47,101 bases of DNA from a virus: positions 1 through 47,101 of the IMG/VR virus record IMGVR_UViG_3300046028_004163; one strand, written 5' to 3'. Shown one piece after another: positions 8,222 through 17,572 of the stretch. The notes beneath the pieces are model-generated. The model worked only from the letters and a program-made list of their open reading frames with translations, ran no database searches and was not told the DNA's origin. A program made the translations under genes and the position numbers. How positions within the stretch are numbered: position 1 is the stretch's first letter; each line of letters starts with the position of its first letter.

Positions 8222-8610
8222 CGCAAGAAGAATTTATTCAAAAATCGATTGGTATTCCTTGGGTTAAACACGCACATTCATTCGAGTCAATGGATTGTTA
8301 CGGCCTTGTCATGCTGTATTACAAGCACGTCATGGGTATTGATCTAGGAGTGATGCCTATTCGTGACATAAGCGAAGGTGGATTTGAGGAAGAATCATCA
8401 AATTGGCATGAGTCTCTACCCGCTCAGGCGGGCCTTGCATTCATGAGCTTTAAAGGTGGAATACCGAGTCACTGCGGGATTGTGATTGATGAATGGCATG
8501 TAATCCACTCAGGCGGTAACGATAAAGGCTATGGATCTGTTAAAATAGATAAAATTGCGTCATTAGAAAGATTATTCGGGAAAATGAAATTCTATGCTTA
8601 CAGTCTATAA
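8218..8610 (+). CDS. Tail-tip NlpC/P60 peptidase (gpK-like)
   Basis: 130 aa. The catalytic Cys27 is in DCYGLV, His85 in PSHCGIVI, and the third polar residue is His97 in HVIHSGG, the order and spacing of NlpC/P60 cysteine peptidases that cut peptide stems of peptidoglycan. In lambda-like phages this protein (gpK) acts at the tail tip during assembly or entry. It lacks the N-terminal JAB/Mov34 domain of lambda gpK, so it is the short form. It overlaps the next gene by 17 bases. Confidence 0.9.
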   Translation: MTQEEFIQKSIGIPWVKHAHSFESMDCYGLVMLYYKHVMGIDLGVMPIRDISEGGFEEESSNWHESLPAQAGLAFMSFKGGIPSHCGIVIDEWHVIHSGGNDKGYGSVKIDKIASLERLFGKMKFYAYSL

Positions 8611-11092
8611 AGATCCTCAAGCCGCGATGATTGGCGATATTTATGCGCTTGATCATTCGCTGACTATTCAAGAAAATATTGCTCTGCACGTTGATAGTGG
8701 CGCGGATTATACGCTATGGTTGAACGGCAGGATTATTGATAATCCTGCTGAGTGCGAAGAGATGGATAGATTGGCCTCTGTCTTTGATGTGGTTAGATTA
8801 GCCCGTCGCCAAGAAGGTATTGTTGAGGTGTTAGTTTATGCTGCAATCGCTGTTGTTGCTGCCATTGTTGTTGTTGCACTAAACCCAAAGCCTGACATTC
8901 CAAATAATGTTGGTCAAGGAAAAGATTCTCCTAATAATAAATTTACCGGCGCTACAAACCAGTATCGTCTTTATCAGGCTATGCCAGACATTTACGGACG
9001 TGTTGTTAGCTATCCAGACTTGATTCAACAGTCATTTTATGAATACATCAACAATGTAAAGTTTATTACCGAATGGATGTTTGTCAGTCGTGGTACTGGT
9101 GATGTTGCAGTTGTTCGATCTGCGTCTACGCCATTTACTGATATTACTAATGCGACGTACTCTATTTTTAAGCCAACGTGGAGCGCAGGACAGTATCCAG
9201 AAGACGGAACAACCACGGTTACAAATATTCGTGAATCATTTTCTACGCCTGATGTAAATGGGCAGAAGTTACCGCCATTATCTACTGCTGAGGCACTGAC
9301 TGGTATCGGTAGCTGCACATTTTCTGTCAATAATTTAACAATGGTATTTTCTAGTGGAGACTATACGAGTTTAGATCAAGTATTAGGCGTTACTGGAGGA
9401 GTGCGTCTAGTATTTACTTACAATTACACCTCAGGCAGTTCGACATTATCAGATGCATTTAATGCTAATTGCAATTTATCATCAAACACAGTATCTGGCG
9501 GGATAACAACAGTTGTTTTTAGCGGAGTTATTCCATCACATACACCAATTGACACTACGCTATCTATTTCTATGCGTAGAAATAATGGAAATAAAGTGCC
9601 AACTACCACCTTTACCTTGCCTATCTCTGTGTCGGTGCTGCAATACAATTTTGCAATGCTTAGGGGGTTAAAGTGGAATAACGATGCTGCTGCTACGGTT
9701 ACATTCAATATTGACTATTGGGCTGTCGATACAAACAATGCAGAGATAGCCGGTAGTCGAGGGCAGTATCAAGGCGCTTTTTCTGGTAATACACTGGATC
9801 AGCAATTTAAAACTATTTATGTTTCGCCCGCCTTTGGTCTTGCTCGTTATAAAACAAACATGACTCGCACTAACTTCTCAGGATCATCAAACGATTATGA
9901 TAAGTTACAAATTGAATCTATTAATGGCGTGCGTGATTACGCAAGTAAAGTTTTCCCATCATCTACCATTATTCGCGTAACTACACAGGCCACTGAATCG
10001 GCTACTAGCGGTACAGAGCGTAAATTTAATTGCGAGTTTACGCGCTGGGTTCGTGATTTTAATACGATTGAATGCAGCGCAAGCCGTAACCTATTCAGAT
10101 CAATACTGCATCAGCATACTGCTGTTGCTAGGCGTGACATTGCACAACTAGACACGGCCACAATGCAGCGCATTAACAATTCATTGCCAAGCAACACCAC
10201 GCTATTAAACTTTGATTTTACGTTTGATGATAAAGACGTATCTTACGGCGAACGCATCGCTACAATGGCAAATGCTGGCCGGTGCTCTGTGTTTCGTGAT
10301 GGCTATAAATGGTCTTTTGTACGTGATGAATTGCGCGGTAATTATCCGGTGATGCAGCTCGACTACCGCAACCTATCTGCTAGTGGGGAGTCAAATATCA
10401 CTATGGATAGGGTAATGCCAAATTCATTTGATGGTATTGAACTTGAATATGTTGATGTTGCTTTAAACAAAAAAGCATTAATTAAACTACACATCAATAG
10501 TGATGGATCAATTGTTGAAGGAGTAGCTGGCAATCCATCAAAGATTAAGCTAGCAGGGTGTAGGGATAAAGTACAGGCCATGAATCGAGCTTATTTAGAG
10601 GCTGGGCATTTAATCTATTCTCGCGATGGTGTAACTGATGAAGCGTTATCTGATGCAAATATGCTAGGACGTGGCGACCTTGTTCGCTGGATTGATCCTA
10701 GTGACTTTTATGGCGATGATGGATTGCAAGCAGGTGAGATTATTTCCATTATTGGTAACTTAGTAGAGACAAGCGAAGAATGCCTATTCAAAGGACAACA
10801 AGCAGGGCGCACGGCTTTTACTGGCGTAGATGGTAGTAGCTCTGCATTTGTTAGGTGCGTGCCTCGTACAGATGGTGTAAGTGGTTTTATTGTAGATTCC
10901 GTTCCTAGCGCTGTATACTTAAAGTCAGGCGACCAAGGATTAAGTAGCCGCTATGTATTTGGTGTCGGACTAACAGATCAAGAAATAGTAGAGGCGGGAC
11001 TTTATACAGTAATTAATAAAACACCTAAGCAAGATGGTACAATTGGCCTACAGCTTAGAAAATATGATAAACGCGCATACGCGCACGATTAA
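8594..11092 (+). CDS. Tip attachment protein J (TipJ) with gpI-like N-terminus
   Basis: 832 aa. Residues 1-60 resemble a ubiquitin-like gpI start, followed by a strong hydrophobic helix (VLVYAAIAVVAAIVVVALNP, about 79-98), then the J-type body with FTRWVRDFNTIECSASRNL and a long fibronectin/OB-like hub. The family is the host specificity factor TipJ, which forms the central fibre/hub and contacts the host receptor. It shows that gpI and gpJ functions are fused here, as no separate I gene is present. AAGGAAAG ahead of the next gene suggests coupling. Confidence 0.85.
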   Translation: MLTVYKDPQAAMIGDIYALDHSLTIQENIALHVDSGADYTLWLNGRIIDNPAECEEMDRLASVFDVVRLARRQEGIVEVLVYAAIAVVAAIVVVALNPKPDIPNNVGQGKDSPNNKFTGATNQYRLYQAMPDIYGRVVSYPDLIQQSFYEYINNVKFITEWMFVSRGTGDVAVVRSASTPFTDITNATYSIFKPTWSAGQYPEDGTTTVTNIRESFSTPDVNGQKLPPLSTAEALTGIGSCTFSVNNLTMVFSSGDYTSLDQVLGVTGGVRLVFTYNYTSGSSTLSDAFNANCNLSSNTVSGGITTVVFSGVIPSHTPIDTTLSISMRRNNGNKVPTTTFTLPISVSVLQYNFAMLRGLKWNNDAAATVTFNIDYWAVDTNNAEIAGSRGQYQGAFSGNTLDQQFKTIYVSPAFGLARYKTNMTRTNFSGSSNDYDKLQIESINGVRDYASKVFPSSTIIRVTTQATESATSGTERKFNCEFTRWVRDFNTIECSASRNLFRSILHQHTAVARRDIAQLDTATMQRINNSLPSNTTLLNFDFTFDDKDVSYGERIATMANAGRCSVFRDGYKWSFVRDELRGNYPVMQLDYRNLSASGESNITMDRVMPNSFDGIELEYVDVALNKKALIKLHINSDGSIVEGVAGNPSKIKLAGCRDKVQAMNRAYLEAGHLIYSRDGVTDEALSDANMLGRGDLVRWIDPSDFYGDDGLQAGEIISIIGNLVETSEECLFKGQQAGRTAFTGVDGSSSAFVRCVPRTDGVSGFIVDSVPSAVYLKSGDQGLSSRYVFGVGLTDQEIVEAGLYTVINKTPKQDGTIGLQLRKYDKRAYAHD

Positions 11093-11101
11093 GGAAAGAC
11101 A

Positions 11102-13429
11102 ATGCCTTTGAATGATCCTATTGGCTCAAGCGCCGCTGACGTTTTAGTGCGTAATGCCAGCGACTTAGACACTATAATCAATTCTGATTATTCTTCAATA
11201 ATTAACAGAGTTGGAAGCAATGTAATTACAGAAAAAGGCCGTCAAGATATTTTTCAGGCACACTTAGCCGCCAGTAATTTCGAAGTACCCGTGCAGTTTG
11301 CTGCTGGGCTTACTATGCTTCGGCTATCACAGACAGTCCTATATCTTGGGAAATATTACTCCGCTGCGCGGGTTAATTTTACGACTACATCGACATTTGT
11401 TCCTTCTGATTGGGTATTCCATAGTGGCGCCGATGAGTCATATGTAAAAGGTTTGTTTTATGTTGCTAATGTGCCTGCTTTACGTGCTTTAGTGCCGTTG
11501 TTTAATGGGCAATTAGTTCAAGTATCTAGCTATACAACAGCAGGCGACGGAGGAATTTTTACTGCTAGATGGAATTCTTCAGGAGTTACCTCTGACAATG
11601 GAATAACTACATTTAAAGCAGCTTCTTTGTCTGTAGGACTATGGGAGTCCGAAGTAATTACTGAAACAGTGAACGCAGAGAGATTGGGAATTTCACCAAC
11701 AAACACAGCAGCCGCTAATTCTTCAAGGCTTGATATTGCAATCCCAGTTTGCTTAGCGAACGACGTAAGAACAATTCATTTTTCTAAGCTATGTAATTTT
11801 GATTCTTCTGTTGAATCAAGACAAAGATCAGAGATTACATTCTCAGGAGTTCAACCAGTTGGTTTATATAGGAAATTGGTTCAAAACGATGGATTGCCCC
11901 CATTTATTCCGCAAAATGATATTTTCCCTCAGGATCATTTATGGAAAGCGCGCAATATTCAAAACCCTACCGTAGTTTTAATGGGTGATTCGATCAGTAC
12001 AAGCGGACCAGATGGATTTACGACAAATTCGGACATGTGGTCGGTGCTATGCTCTGAAATGCTTAGAAAGAATCCAAGCAAAACATTCAAATTTTTGAAC
12101 AGAGCAATTGGCGGTCAGACTTGGATGCAGGCTAACACTAAACCAACTGCCTTTCCCTATGCTTGGTATTACAATACGGCACTAGATTGGCTTGATATAG
12201 TAAAAAATGATGCACCTGATATTATTTTCTTAGCTTTTGGTATGAATGATGCTAACGGATTTAATGCTGGTGCAGTAAATGCAGTTGTAAATAAGATTAC
12301 TAGCTGGCCTAAAGTTCCAAATATTATTTTTATTACTAATCCAGTACCTGCGCTATCAACATCGTATCTCGACGGCTTTGGATATGTTGCTCCAGTATTT
12401 CAAGAGGGGCGCGATCAAGCAGCTGGATATGTCCGTGGGTACGCTAAAATGCACGGATATGGCTTGATTGACATTAATCGCGCTCATGTTGCTATGCGTG
12501 ATGGGTATGACAATACAAAAAGCCCTTTGTATGCAGGAAATCTAATTACTGCTAGCAAGTTTGCAGGTATAAATCCAGTTATAGATTGGGGCATTCTGGC
12601 AACAATAAATCGCATAAATTGGCCCGTTGGAAAAGTACTATCATGCAAAACAGGGGTTGACGCTGAGGACAATGTGTTTGTTGTCAACGAGGCAGGCTAC
12701 TTCAAGATACTCGGATTTAGTGACGATGGGGCAACTGTAACCATTACAACGACAGTCGCCGTGCCTAATGGTAACTTTGAGTTTGGGTTAGGTGTTGTTG
12801 ATAATACTGTACTACTTGTAGTTGATAGGATGACAGTTGCAGTACTTAAAATAGTTAGACAAGGTGGCAGTTATTTGCCTGTCTTGGGCTGGCAAGCCGA
12901 TTTGTCGAATGGCCCTTTTACATCTTTTTACTTCTCTGAGGGTTACCCTGCAGAGGGAAGATATAAAAAATCACTAACCGACGAAAATGTGTTTGGTAAG
13001 CCGGATAACACCGCGGCGCGGCGTGGTCCTTATGGTGGGAATGGTATAAATCATTATTCCTCAATGGGTGTAGAGCTATTGGTAAGACCTTCGTTCGAGG
13101 TTGCAGATTTAACTATTGAGACAAAATCAAAACTAGTTTTGACTCCAATCTCAATTACAGCGCCAGTAACTACTTCTACGCTTGTGGGCGCTAGAACGGA
13201 CGGGAATATTGTTTATTTAGCTGGTCTGGTTCAGCCCACTGCCAATGCTCAAACTATTTGCACGCTACCAGTTGAATTGCGACCTTCTATCGATCAGCGG
13301 AAAGTTTGCGTGTCACTAGTCGCACCTTATTCGGTATTGGTAAAGATATTTACAACAGGCGTTATTCAATTGGAGGCTGGGTGGACTTCTAATCAACTTG
13401 ATTTAAGTTCTATTTCATATAACCTTTAA
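11102..13429 (+). CDS. Tail spike/fibre with SGNH (GDSL-like) esterase domain
   Basis: 775 aa. Residues 1-50 form a tail-attachment start (SSAADVLVRNASDLDTIINS) like that of other spikes. A central SGNH hydrolase spans about 295-480: block I VVLMGDSIS with the nucleophile Ser, block II Gly in AIGGQTW, block III LAFGMNDAN with the Asn, and block V DINRAH with Asp and His. Such domains remove O-acetyl groups from capsule or O-antigen sugars. The C-terminus (about 500-775) is beta-rich, fitting receptor binding and trimerisation. It ends the tail operon at a terminator. Confidence 0.85.
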   Translation: MPLNDPIGSSAADVLVRNASDLDTIINSDYSSIINRVGSNVITEKGRQDIFQAHLAASNFEVPVQFAAGLTMLRLSQTVLYLGKYYSAARVNFTTTSTFVPSDWVFHSGADESYVKGLFYVANVPALRALVPLFNGQLVQVSSYTTAGDGGIFTARWNSSGVTSDNGITTFKAASLSVGLWESEVITETVNAERLGISPTNTAAANSSRLDIAIPVCLANDVRTIHFSKLCNFDSSVESRQRSEITFSGVQPVGLYRKLVQNDGLPPFIPQNDIFPQDHLWKARNIQNPTVVLMGDSISTSGPDGFTTNSDMWSVLCSEMLRKNPSKTFKFLNRAIGGQTWMQANTKPTAFPYAWYYNTALDWLDIVKNDAPDIIFLAFGMNDANGFNAGAVNAVVNKITSWPKVPNIIFITNPVPALSTSYLDGFGYVAPVFQEGRDQAAGYVRGYAKMHGYGLIDINRAHVAMRDGYDNTKSPLYAGNLITASKFAGINPVIDWGILATINRINWPVGKVLSCKTGVDAEDNVFVVNEAGYFKILGFSDDGATVTITTTVAVPNGNFEFGLGVVDNTVLLVVDRMTVAVLKIVRQGGSYLPVLGWQADLSNGPFTSFYFSEGYPAEGRYKKSLTDENVFGKPDNTAARRGPYGGNGINHYSSMGVELLVRPSFEVADLTIETKSKLVLTPISITAPVTTSTLVGARTDGNIVYLAGLVQPTANAQTICTLPVELRPSIDQRKVCVSLVAPYSVLVKIFTTGVIQLEAGWTSNQLDLSSISYNL

Positions 13430-13433
13430 AAAC

Positions 13434-13461
13434 AAAACCCCTCTTTACGAGGGGTTTTTTT
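13434..13461. terminator. Bidirectional rho-independent terminator
   Basis: AAAACCCCTC, loop TTTAC, GAGGGGTTTT followed by more T. It separates the late tail operon from the convergent leftward replication operon. Confidence 0.9.
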
Positions 13462-13681
13462 ATTCCATTCCTAGTTGATTATTCATCTCTTCTGCATGGT
13501 CTTCAATCTGCTTGATTAGTGCGTCTTGAAATTCTTTGCAGTCGATTAGGTGGGCGATGTCAGTTGTGCTGTCGTGGACATAGATGGCCGCCACGTCGTA
13601 CTCTGCACAATCAGAGCCATTTTTAGGCGTATAGTCTCCATATACATGGAATTTTACGTCTTTGTAGGTTATTTTATCCAT
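13460..13681 (-). CDS. Small unknown protein ending the leftward operon
   Basis: 73 aa when read from ATG 13681; an upstream TTG at 13726 is unlikely. It begins MDKITYKDVKFHVYGDY and has a Cys-containing middle and an acidic helical end (QIEDHAEEMNNQLGME). It lies 4 bases after the coiled-coil gene and lacks a clear SD, so it is probably coupled. No family recognised. Confidence 0.6.
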   Translation of the reverse strand: MDKITYKDVKFHVYGDYTPKNGSDCAEYDVAAIYVHDSTTDIAHLIDCKEFQDALIKQIEDHAEEMNNQLGME

Positions 13682-13685
13682 AAAA

Positions 13686-14480
13686 TTAATACTCGATATG
13701 CACGTTAGAAATTGAACCGCTAGCAATAGTAATCACCACTTTTTTAGCCTGTTCTTCTGTTATTCCGCAATGCTCGACTAAGGAATTAAGCGCGGCATTG
13801 TTTACCGTCTTTCTATGCTCTATATTTGCCTTTCTATCGTCTTCTTTCTTCTTATCAGCATCTAATTGAGCTTGTAAACGCTTAGCAATTTCTGCAACAC
13901 GTAAACGCTCCTGCTCAATAGCATCATCAGCTATGCGCTGATCTCGCTCTGCCTGCAATAATTCTTCTGCAATTCTGTTTTGCTCTTTCTCAATATCGAA
14001 TTGATCGTTATCAATCAATGCTTGAACGTGGTCAACCTTGACGCGCTCAATCATTTCTAATCGCTCTTTCTCTGCTAGTCGTTCAGATTCTTTCAGATCT
14101 TCTTCGTACTGCCATTCGGTAACTGGCAGCATAATTTCTGTATGCAATTCAGTTAAAAACTTAATACACTTACGACCTGTAGCATCGACGATTGCAGGAA
14201 GCTTTTTAATTTCATCTGCAATTTCTTTGCGGTGTACTTTTAAAATCTTGTTGTGTTCAAGTGTTTTATCCGCCCATTCTGTTAGCTCTTTTCTACCTTG
14301 AGCGGTTGAAATATTAGGAACATATGAACGTGCCACAAAAGCGATCGCATCAAGGATAGGATCAATCTTCCCTTCTTCGGTGAAATATGACTTAATCTCC
14401 TCCTTGTCAATTTTTATCAATTCACCGTGTTGATCAATGACTTCGATCACGCTATTTTTTTCTACTGTTGATACTTTCAT
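13686..14480 (-). CDS. Coiled-coil protein of the recombination operon, unknown
   Basis: 264 aa with AAGGAG upstream of ATG 14480. Residues about 115-220 form a long charged coiled coil rich in Glu, Arg and Ala (EQNRIAEELLQAERDQRIAD), and the C-terminal 40 residues look globular (SLVEHCGITEEQAKKVVITI). Similar coiled-coil proteins often accompany RecT, Sak4 or exonuclease genes in phages. Low-complexity matches to TolA or other coiled coils would be misleading. Function unknown; a recombination accessory role is only inferred from the operon. Confidence 0.7.
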   Translation of the reverse strand: MKVSTVEKNSVIEVIDQHGELIKIDKEEIKSYFTEEGKIDPILDAIAFVARSYVPNISTAQGRKELTEWADKTLEHNKILKVHRKEIADEIKKLPAIVDATGRKCIKFLTELHTEIMLPVTEWQYEEDLKESERLAEKERLEMIERVKVDHVQALIDNDQFDIEKEQNRIAEELLQAERDQRIADDAIEQERLRVAEIAKRLQAQLDADKKKEDDRKANIEHRKTVNNAALNSLVEHCGITEEQAKKVVITIASGSISNVHIEY

Positions 14481-14492
14481 TTGTACTTCTCC

Positions 14493-16193
14493 TTAATATG
14501 TCACGTTAAAATATTTACTACCCTTTGGCCTTCTTACCACAACTTCAGGCAATCTAACCAACTCATGCTGCCTATCTACTATTTCATCAATCGAGCACGT
14601 CATTAAATGCTGTGCTTGGCACTTCTTCAAAAAGTATAAAATACGATTTTCAGATAAGAACTGCGCCACTGGTAGAATGCTTTCTCCTTCGTCCATCGTC
14701 CAGTCAATGCGAAGTGTAAACCGGCCTTGTTTCTCATGTTTGCGTAGACGCATTGCCACTACAGGAAGCTCGCGCGGTGTTGTGGTATCAATGGCAGCTT
14801 TGCGTTCTAACTTATCGTTAGGGTCGATTAATTCCGCGCCGCAATCTTTGCAGTGACGCGCTGATAGGCTGTTGATTGATTCACACGCATCGCACGTTTT
14901 AGACAGGAATCTATATTCGCACCGCGTACCGTCATTTACTACGCCGTGGCAACGCTGGGCCATGAGAGAATTCTCTGCGTTACACTCTGGACATAATTGT
15001 ACATCACCTTGCTTATCTTTGCGCTCTTTTAAATCGAGTAGGCCAGAAATTACTAGATCATCCGATAAAGCAAAGCGCTCTAAGTTTTCACCAAAATCTA
15101 AAACAAGACAATCCATCTTTCCATCATAAAAATCAGCTAGTCGATTAGTTTGGCCGTATGACTTTACCCAGCTAGGCGCGTACAAACGACAACCACGTCC
15201 TAGCATCTGGATTACCAACCCTACCGACTCAGAAGCACGTAACAGCGCCACGCAATCAATGATAGGGATATCTGTACCGGTGGTGAGTGTTCCGAAGTTA
15301 ATGATGTACCGATGTTTACCATCCCTTGCTTCTTGTAGCAATCTGGACCGTTCTTTCTTGCTTGTATTGCCAGTAATCAGGATTGAAGAATCTGATTCTG
15401 GTAGGTATGACTGTATCTCTTCGGCATGCTTGATAGACGATGCAAATATGATGCAACACTTACGATTTTGCAATTCAACAATCCCTACCAGATCAGCTAC
15501 AATCTGGCGCGTAAGGCGCTCATTGTCTAGCGTTAGTGCATCCACTTCTGATTGCTTAAACTTACCCTTAGAATCAGTTTTTAGTGCCAGCAAACTGTAT
15601 GTTGAATCTGATACGCCAATACTATAAGGAACAGTCCAGCCTTGTGACGCTAGCTGTTCGCTGGTGATTGAATAGCAAACGCTTTTAAAGGTAGATCCAG
15701 CAGACACAAGCTTAGTTTTGAATCGAACAGGTGTCGCGGTAAGCCCTAAAATGCGAATGTTTTTATTGATTGATCTAAAGTGTGTAAGAAGTTTTTGACT
15801 TGATGATTCAAGATTTTCAGAGATCATCTGGCATTCATCCGCAATAATCAGCGCATATTCTTCGCCAAAATCATCAAGATTATTTAATACGCTCATCGGC
15901 GTGGCAAATACAGCGTGATTTTCTACGCATTTATGCCCCAATGACGCGCTGTAAATCGATGGCTTCTCTCCAATTTCACGAAACTTGTCTGCATTCTGCG
16001 CTGCAAGATCGCCATTTGGCACAAGAATAAGCGTGCGCTTGTTGGCCTGCTTTACCGTTTGCGCAAGCATGGCGACGATGATACTTTTACCGGCTGCGGT
16101 GCTTGCGTGGACAATCGACGGATCTTTAGAGGTGCGTATATGCTTGAGTGCTGCATCGTAGGCATCTTGTTGATATGGGCGAGGAATTAACAT
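14493..16193 (-). CDS. SF2 DEAD/DEAH-type helicase with zinc ribbons (RadD-like)
   Basis: 566 aa. Motif Q/I region RPYQQDAYD, Walker A HASTAAGKS (about 30-38), Walker B IIADECQM, motif III LGLTATPVR, and motif VI VIQMLGRGCR. The C-terminal part holds paired CxxC zinc sites (CPECNAENS, CDACESINS, CKDCGAEL, about 400-460). This domain order is that of E. coli RadD and phage homologues, ATPases of recombination repair and replication. It lies with SSB and a Sak4-like ATPase, so it likely remodels recombination intermediates during phage replication. Confidence 0.9.
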   Translation of the reverse strand: MLIPRPYQQDAYDAALKHIRTSKDPSIVHASTAAGKSIIVAMLAQTVKQANKRTLILVPNGDLAAQNADKFREIGEKPSIYSASLGHKCVENHAVFATPMSVLNNLDDFGEEYALIIADECQMISENLESSSQKLLTHFRSINKNIRILGLTATPVRFKTKLVSAGSTFKSVCYSITSEQLASQGWTVPYSIGVSDSTYSLLALKTDSKGKFKQSEVDALTLDNERLTRQIVADLVGIVELQNRKCCIIFASSIKHAEEIQSYLPESDSSILITGNTSKKERSRLLQEARDGKHRYIINFGTLTTGTDIPIIDCVALLRASESVGLVIQMLGRGCRLYAPSWVKSYGQTNRLADFYDGKMDCLVLDFGENLERFALSDDLVISGLLDLKERKDKQGDVQLCPECNAENSLMAQRCHGVVNDGTRCEYRFLSKTCDACESINSLSARHCKDCGAELIDPNDKLERKAAIDTTTPRELPVVAMRLRKHEKQGRFTLRIDWTMDEGESILPVAQFLSENRILYFLKKCQAQHLMTCSIDEIVDRQHELVRLPEVVVRRPKGSKYFNVTY

Positions 16194-16197
16194 TTAG

Positions 16198-16917
16198 TCA
16201 CTCGAATAGTTGTGCGCTGGCCATTCCGCCTTTGCCATTTCTGATGGATTCGCCGTTTGTTTTTATGTATGACACTGCCCTATCATCCATGTGCATTTCT
16301 TCTACTTCCCACATAAAGACAGACGTAATGACTTCGGGATAAAAACTATGCGATTGGCAAACTTCTTTACCTGAGCCAATATCACAACCGTTATTATATG
16401 ACGTGCAATTGTGGCAATGTGGCTTGATTGATGTAGGACTAGGGCAGCAATCACAACTAGGCATTGTTTCCGATTCAATAATGGAGCGTTTAGCATTGAA
16501 TTCGCTTTCATTAAATTTAATTGTGACAATCTTTACTTCTTCTGTAACTGCATTGCATCCATAGTACAGACCATTATTAACGCCAGCCATTCCGCACATG
16601 TAATTTAATAGCTTACTTTGGTTTGGTTCTGGTTTATTAAAGTACAAATCAAACAAGCATACGTATTCAATATCATCTTTTGATTGGTTTCCATTTGGAA
16701 GCTTATCAAAACCAATCATTCTTAAATTAATTTCAAATTGCTGTATTTCAAGTGTTTTACGGAATTTAGCACGGACTTCTTGAGCGGTGTAGCGATTAAC
16801 TGGTGATTTATATTTGTTAGCACGTAACCATAATTCACGATCACACACATTTAAATTTAATTCATATTCTGGGTCGTCTTGCATTTCTACCCAAATGCTA
16901 TCTAGTTTGTTTTTCAT
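16198..16917 (-). CDS. Cysteine-rich protein of the recombination operon, unknown
   Basis: 239 aa. The N-terminal half is ordinary (ELWLRANKYKSPVNRYTAQEVRAKFRK). Residues about 150-195 carry a dense Cys/His cluster (CDCC, HCHNC, GCDIG, VCQSH), which suggests a zinc or iron-sulfur site. It lies between the SSB and the helicase. I do not recognise the family; a metal-bound nuclease or regulatory accessory factor is possible but not shown. Confidence 0.65.
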   Translation of the reverse strand: MKNKLDSIWVEMQDDPEYELNLNVCDRELWLRANKYKSPVNRYTAQEVRAKFRKTLEIQQFEINLRMIGFDKLPNGNQSKDDIEYVCLFDLYFNKPEPNQSKLLNYMCGMAGVNNGLYYGCNAVTEEVKIVTIKFNESEFNAKRSIIESETMPSCDCCPSPTSIKPHCHNCTSYNNGCDIGSGKEVCQSHSFYPEVITSVFMWEVEEMHMDDRAVSYIKTNGESIRNGKGGMASAQLFE

Positions 16918-16969
16918 GTGACACCAAATGAGATAGGCGGCGATGTTTTGCCGCCTTGGTTAGGCTAGA

Positions 16970-17572
16970 TTAGAACGGGACATCGTCGTCGCTATCATCT
17001 TCTAATAAATCTGGCTCAGTCGATGCTGGTTCTTTCTGCTCACCATCATCTTTCTGTACTTCTTCTTTCTTCGGTGCTGCAACTGCTGGAGTTGCCTTCT
17101 TAAAGTTATTAGCCAAGTAGAACGGGCCTTTCTGTTCGCCGCCTGCTTCTGGCTTCGGCATGAATGGATGCATATCAATGATGACTGGCTTATTGCACAG
17201 GCGGGCTAGATCAATGGCCTTAATATCTTCTGGATTACATTGTGGCAATGCAACACCCACAGCATTAAACAAGCCAACCATCAAATTAATTGCCTTGTCT
17301 TGCTTGGCAATCGCTTTTTGTTTGTCATCTTCTTTTAACGTTGCGTAGTTAGCAGGCAAATAAAGATTGATATTTGTAAAGAAAGTGCGTTTCTTAAATT
17401 CACCTTCTGTAATGGTAAATTGCAGGCTGATCTTTTTACCATAATCTCCGTCTTTTATTTCTGTCTTACTGATTAAACCTTTACGATCACCCTTTGGAAT
17501 AGTTGCAAATTCAGTTGTTTCATTTACACCAGTTGCAGCTTGGCCGTTTGATGTTTTCCAGAAATTTGACAT
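16970..17572 (-). CDS. Single-stranded DNA-binding protein (DUF669-like) with SSB-type tail
   Basis: 200 aa. The N-terminal OB-like domain (about 1-140) has WKTSNGQAATG and TITEGEFKKRTFFTNINLY, as in DUF669 proteins. It is followed by a Lys/Glu/Pro linker and an acidic tip ending DDSDDDVPF. That tip matches the DDDIPF end of bacterial SSB, which recruits PriA, RecQ, RecO and other repair partners. It probably coats ssDNA during phage replication and links it to host or phage recombination proteins. TAATG overlap with the Sak4-like gene upstream. Confidence 0.85.
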   Translation of the reverse strand: MSNFWKTSNGQAATGVNETTEFATIPKGDRKGLISKTEIKDGDYGKKISLQFTITEGEFKKRTFFTNINLYLPANYATLKEDDKQKAIAKQDKAINLMVGLFNAVGVALPQCNPEDIKAIDLARLCNKPVIIDMHPFMPKPEAGGEQKGPFYLANNFKKATPAVAAPKKEEVQKDDGEQKEPASTEPDLLEDDSDDDVPF

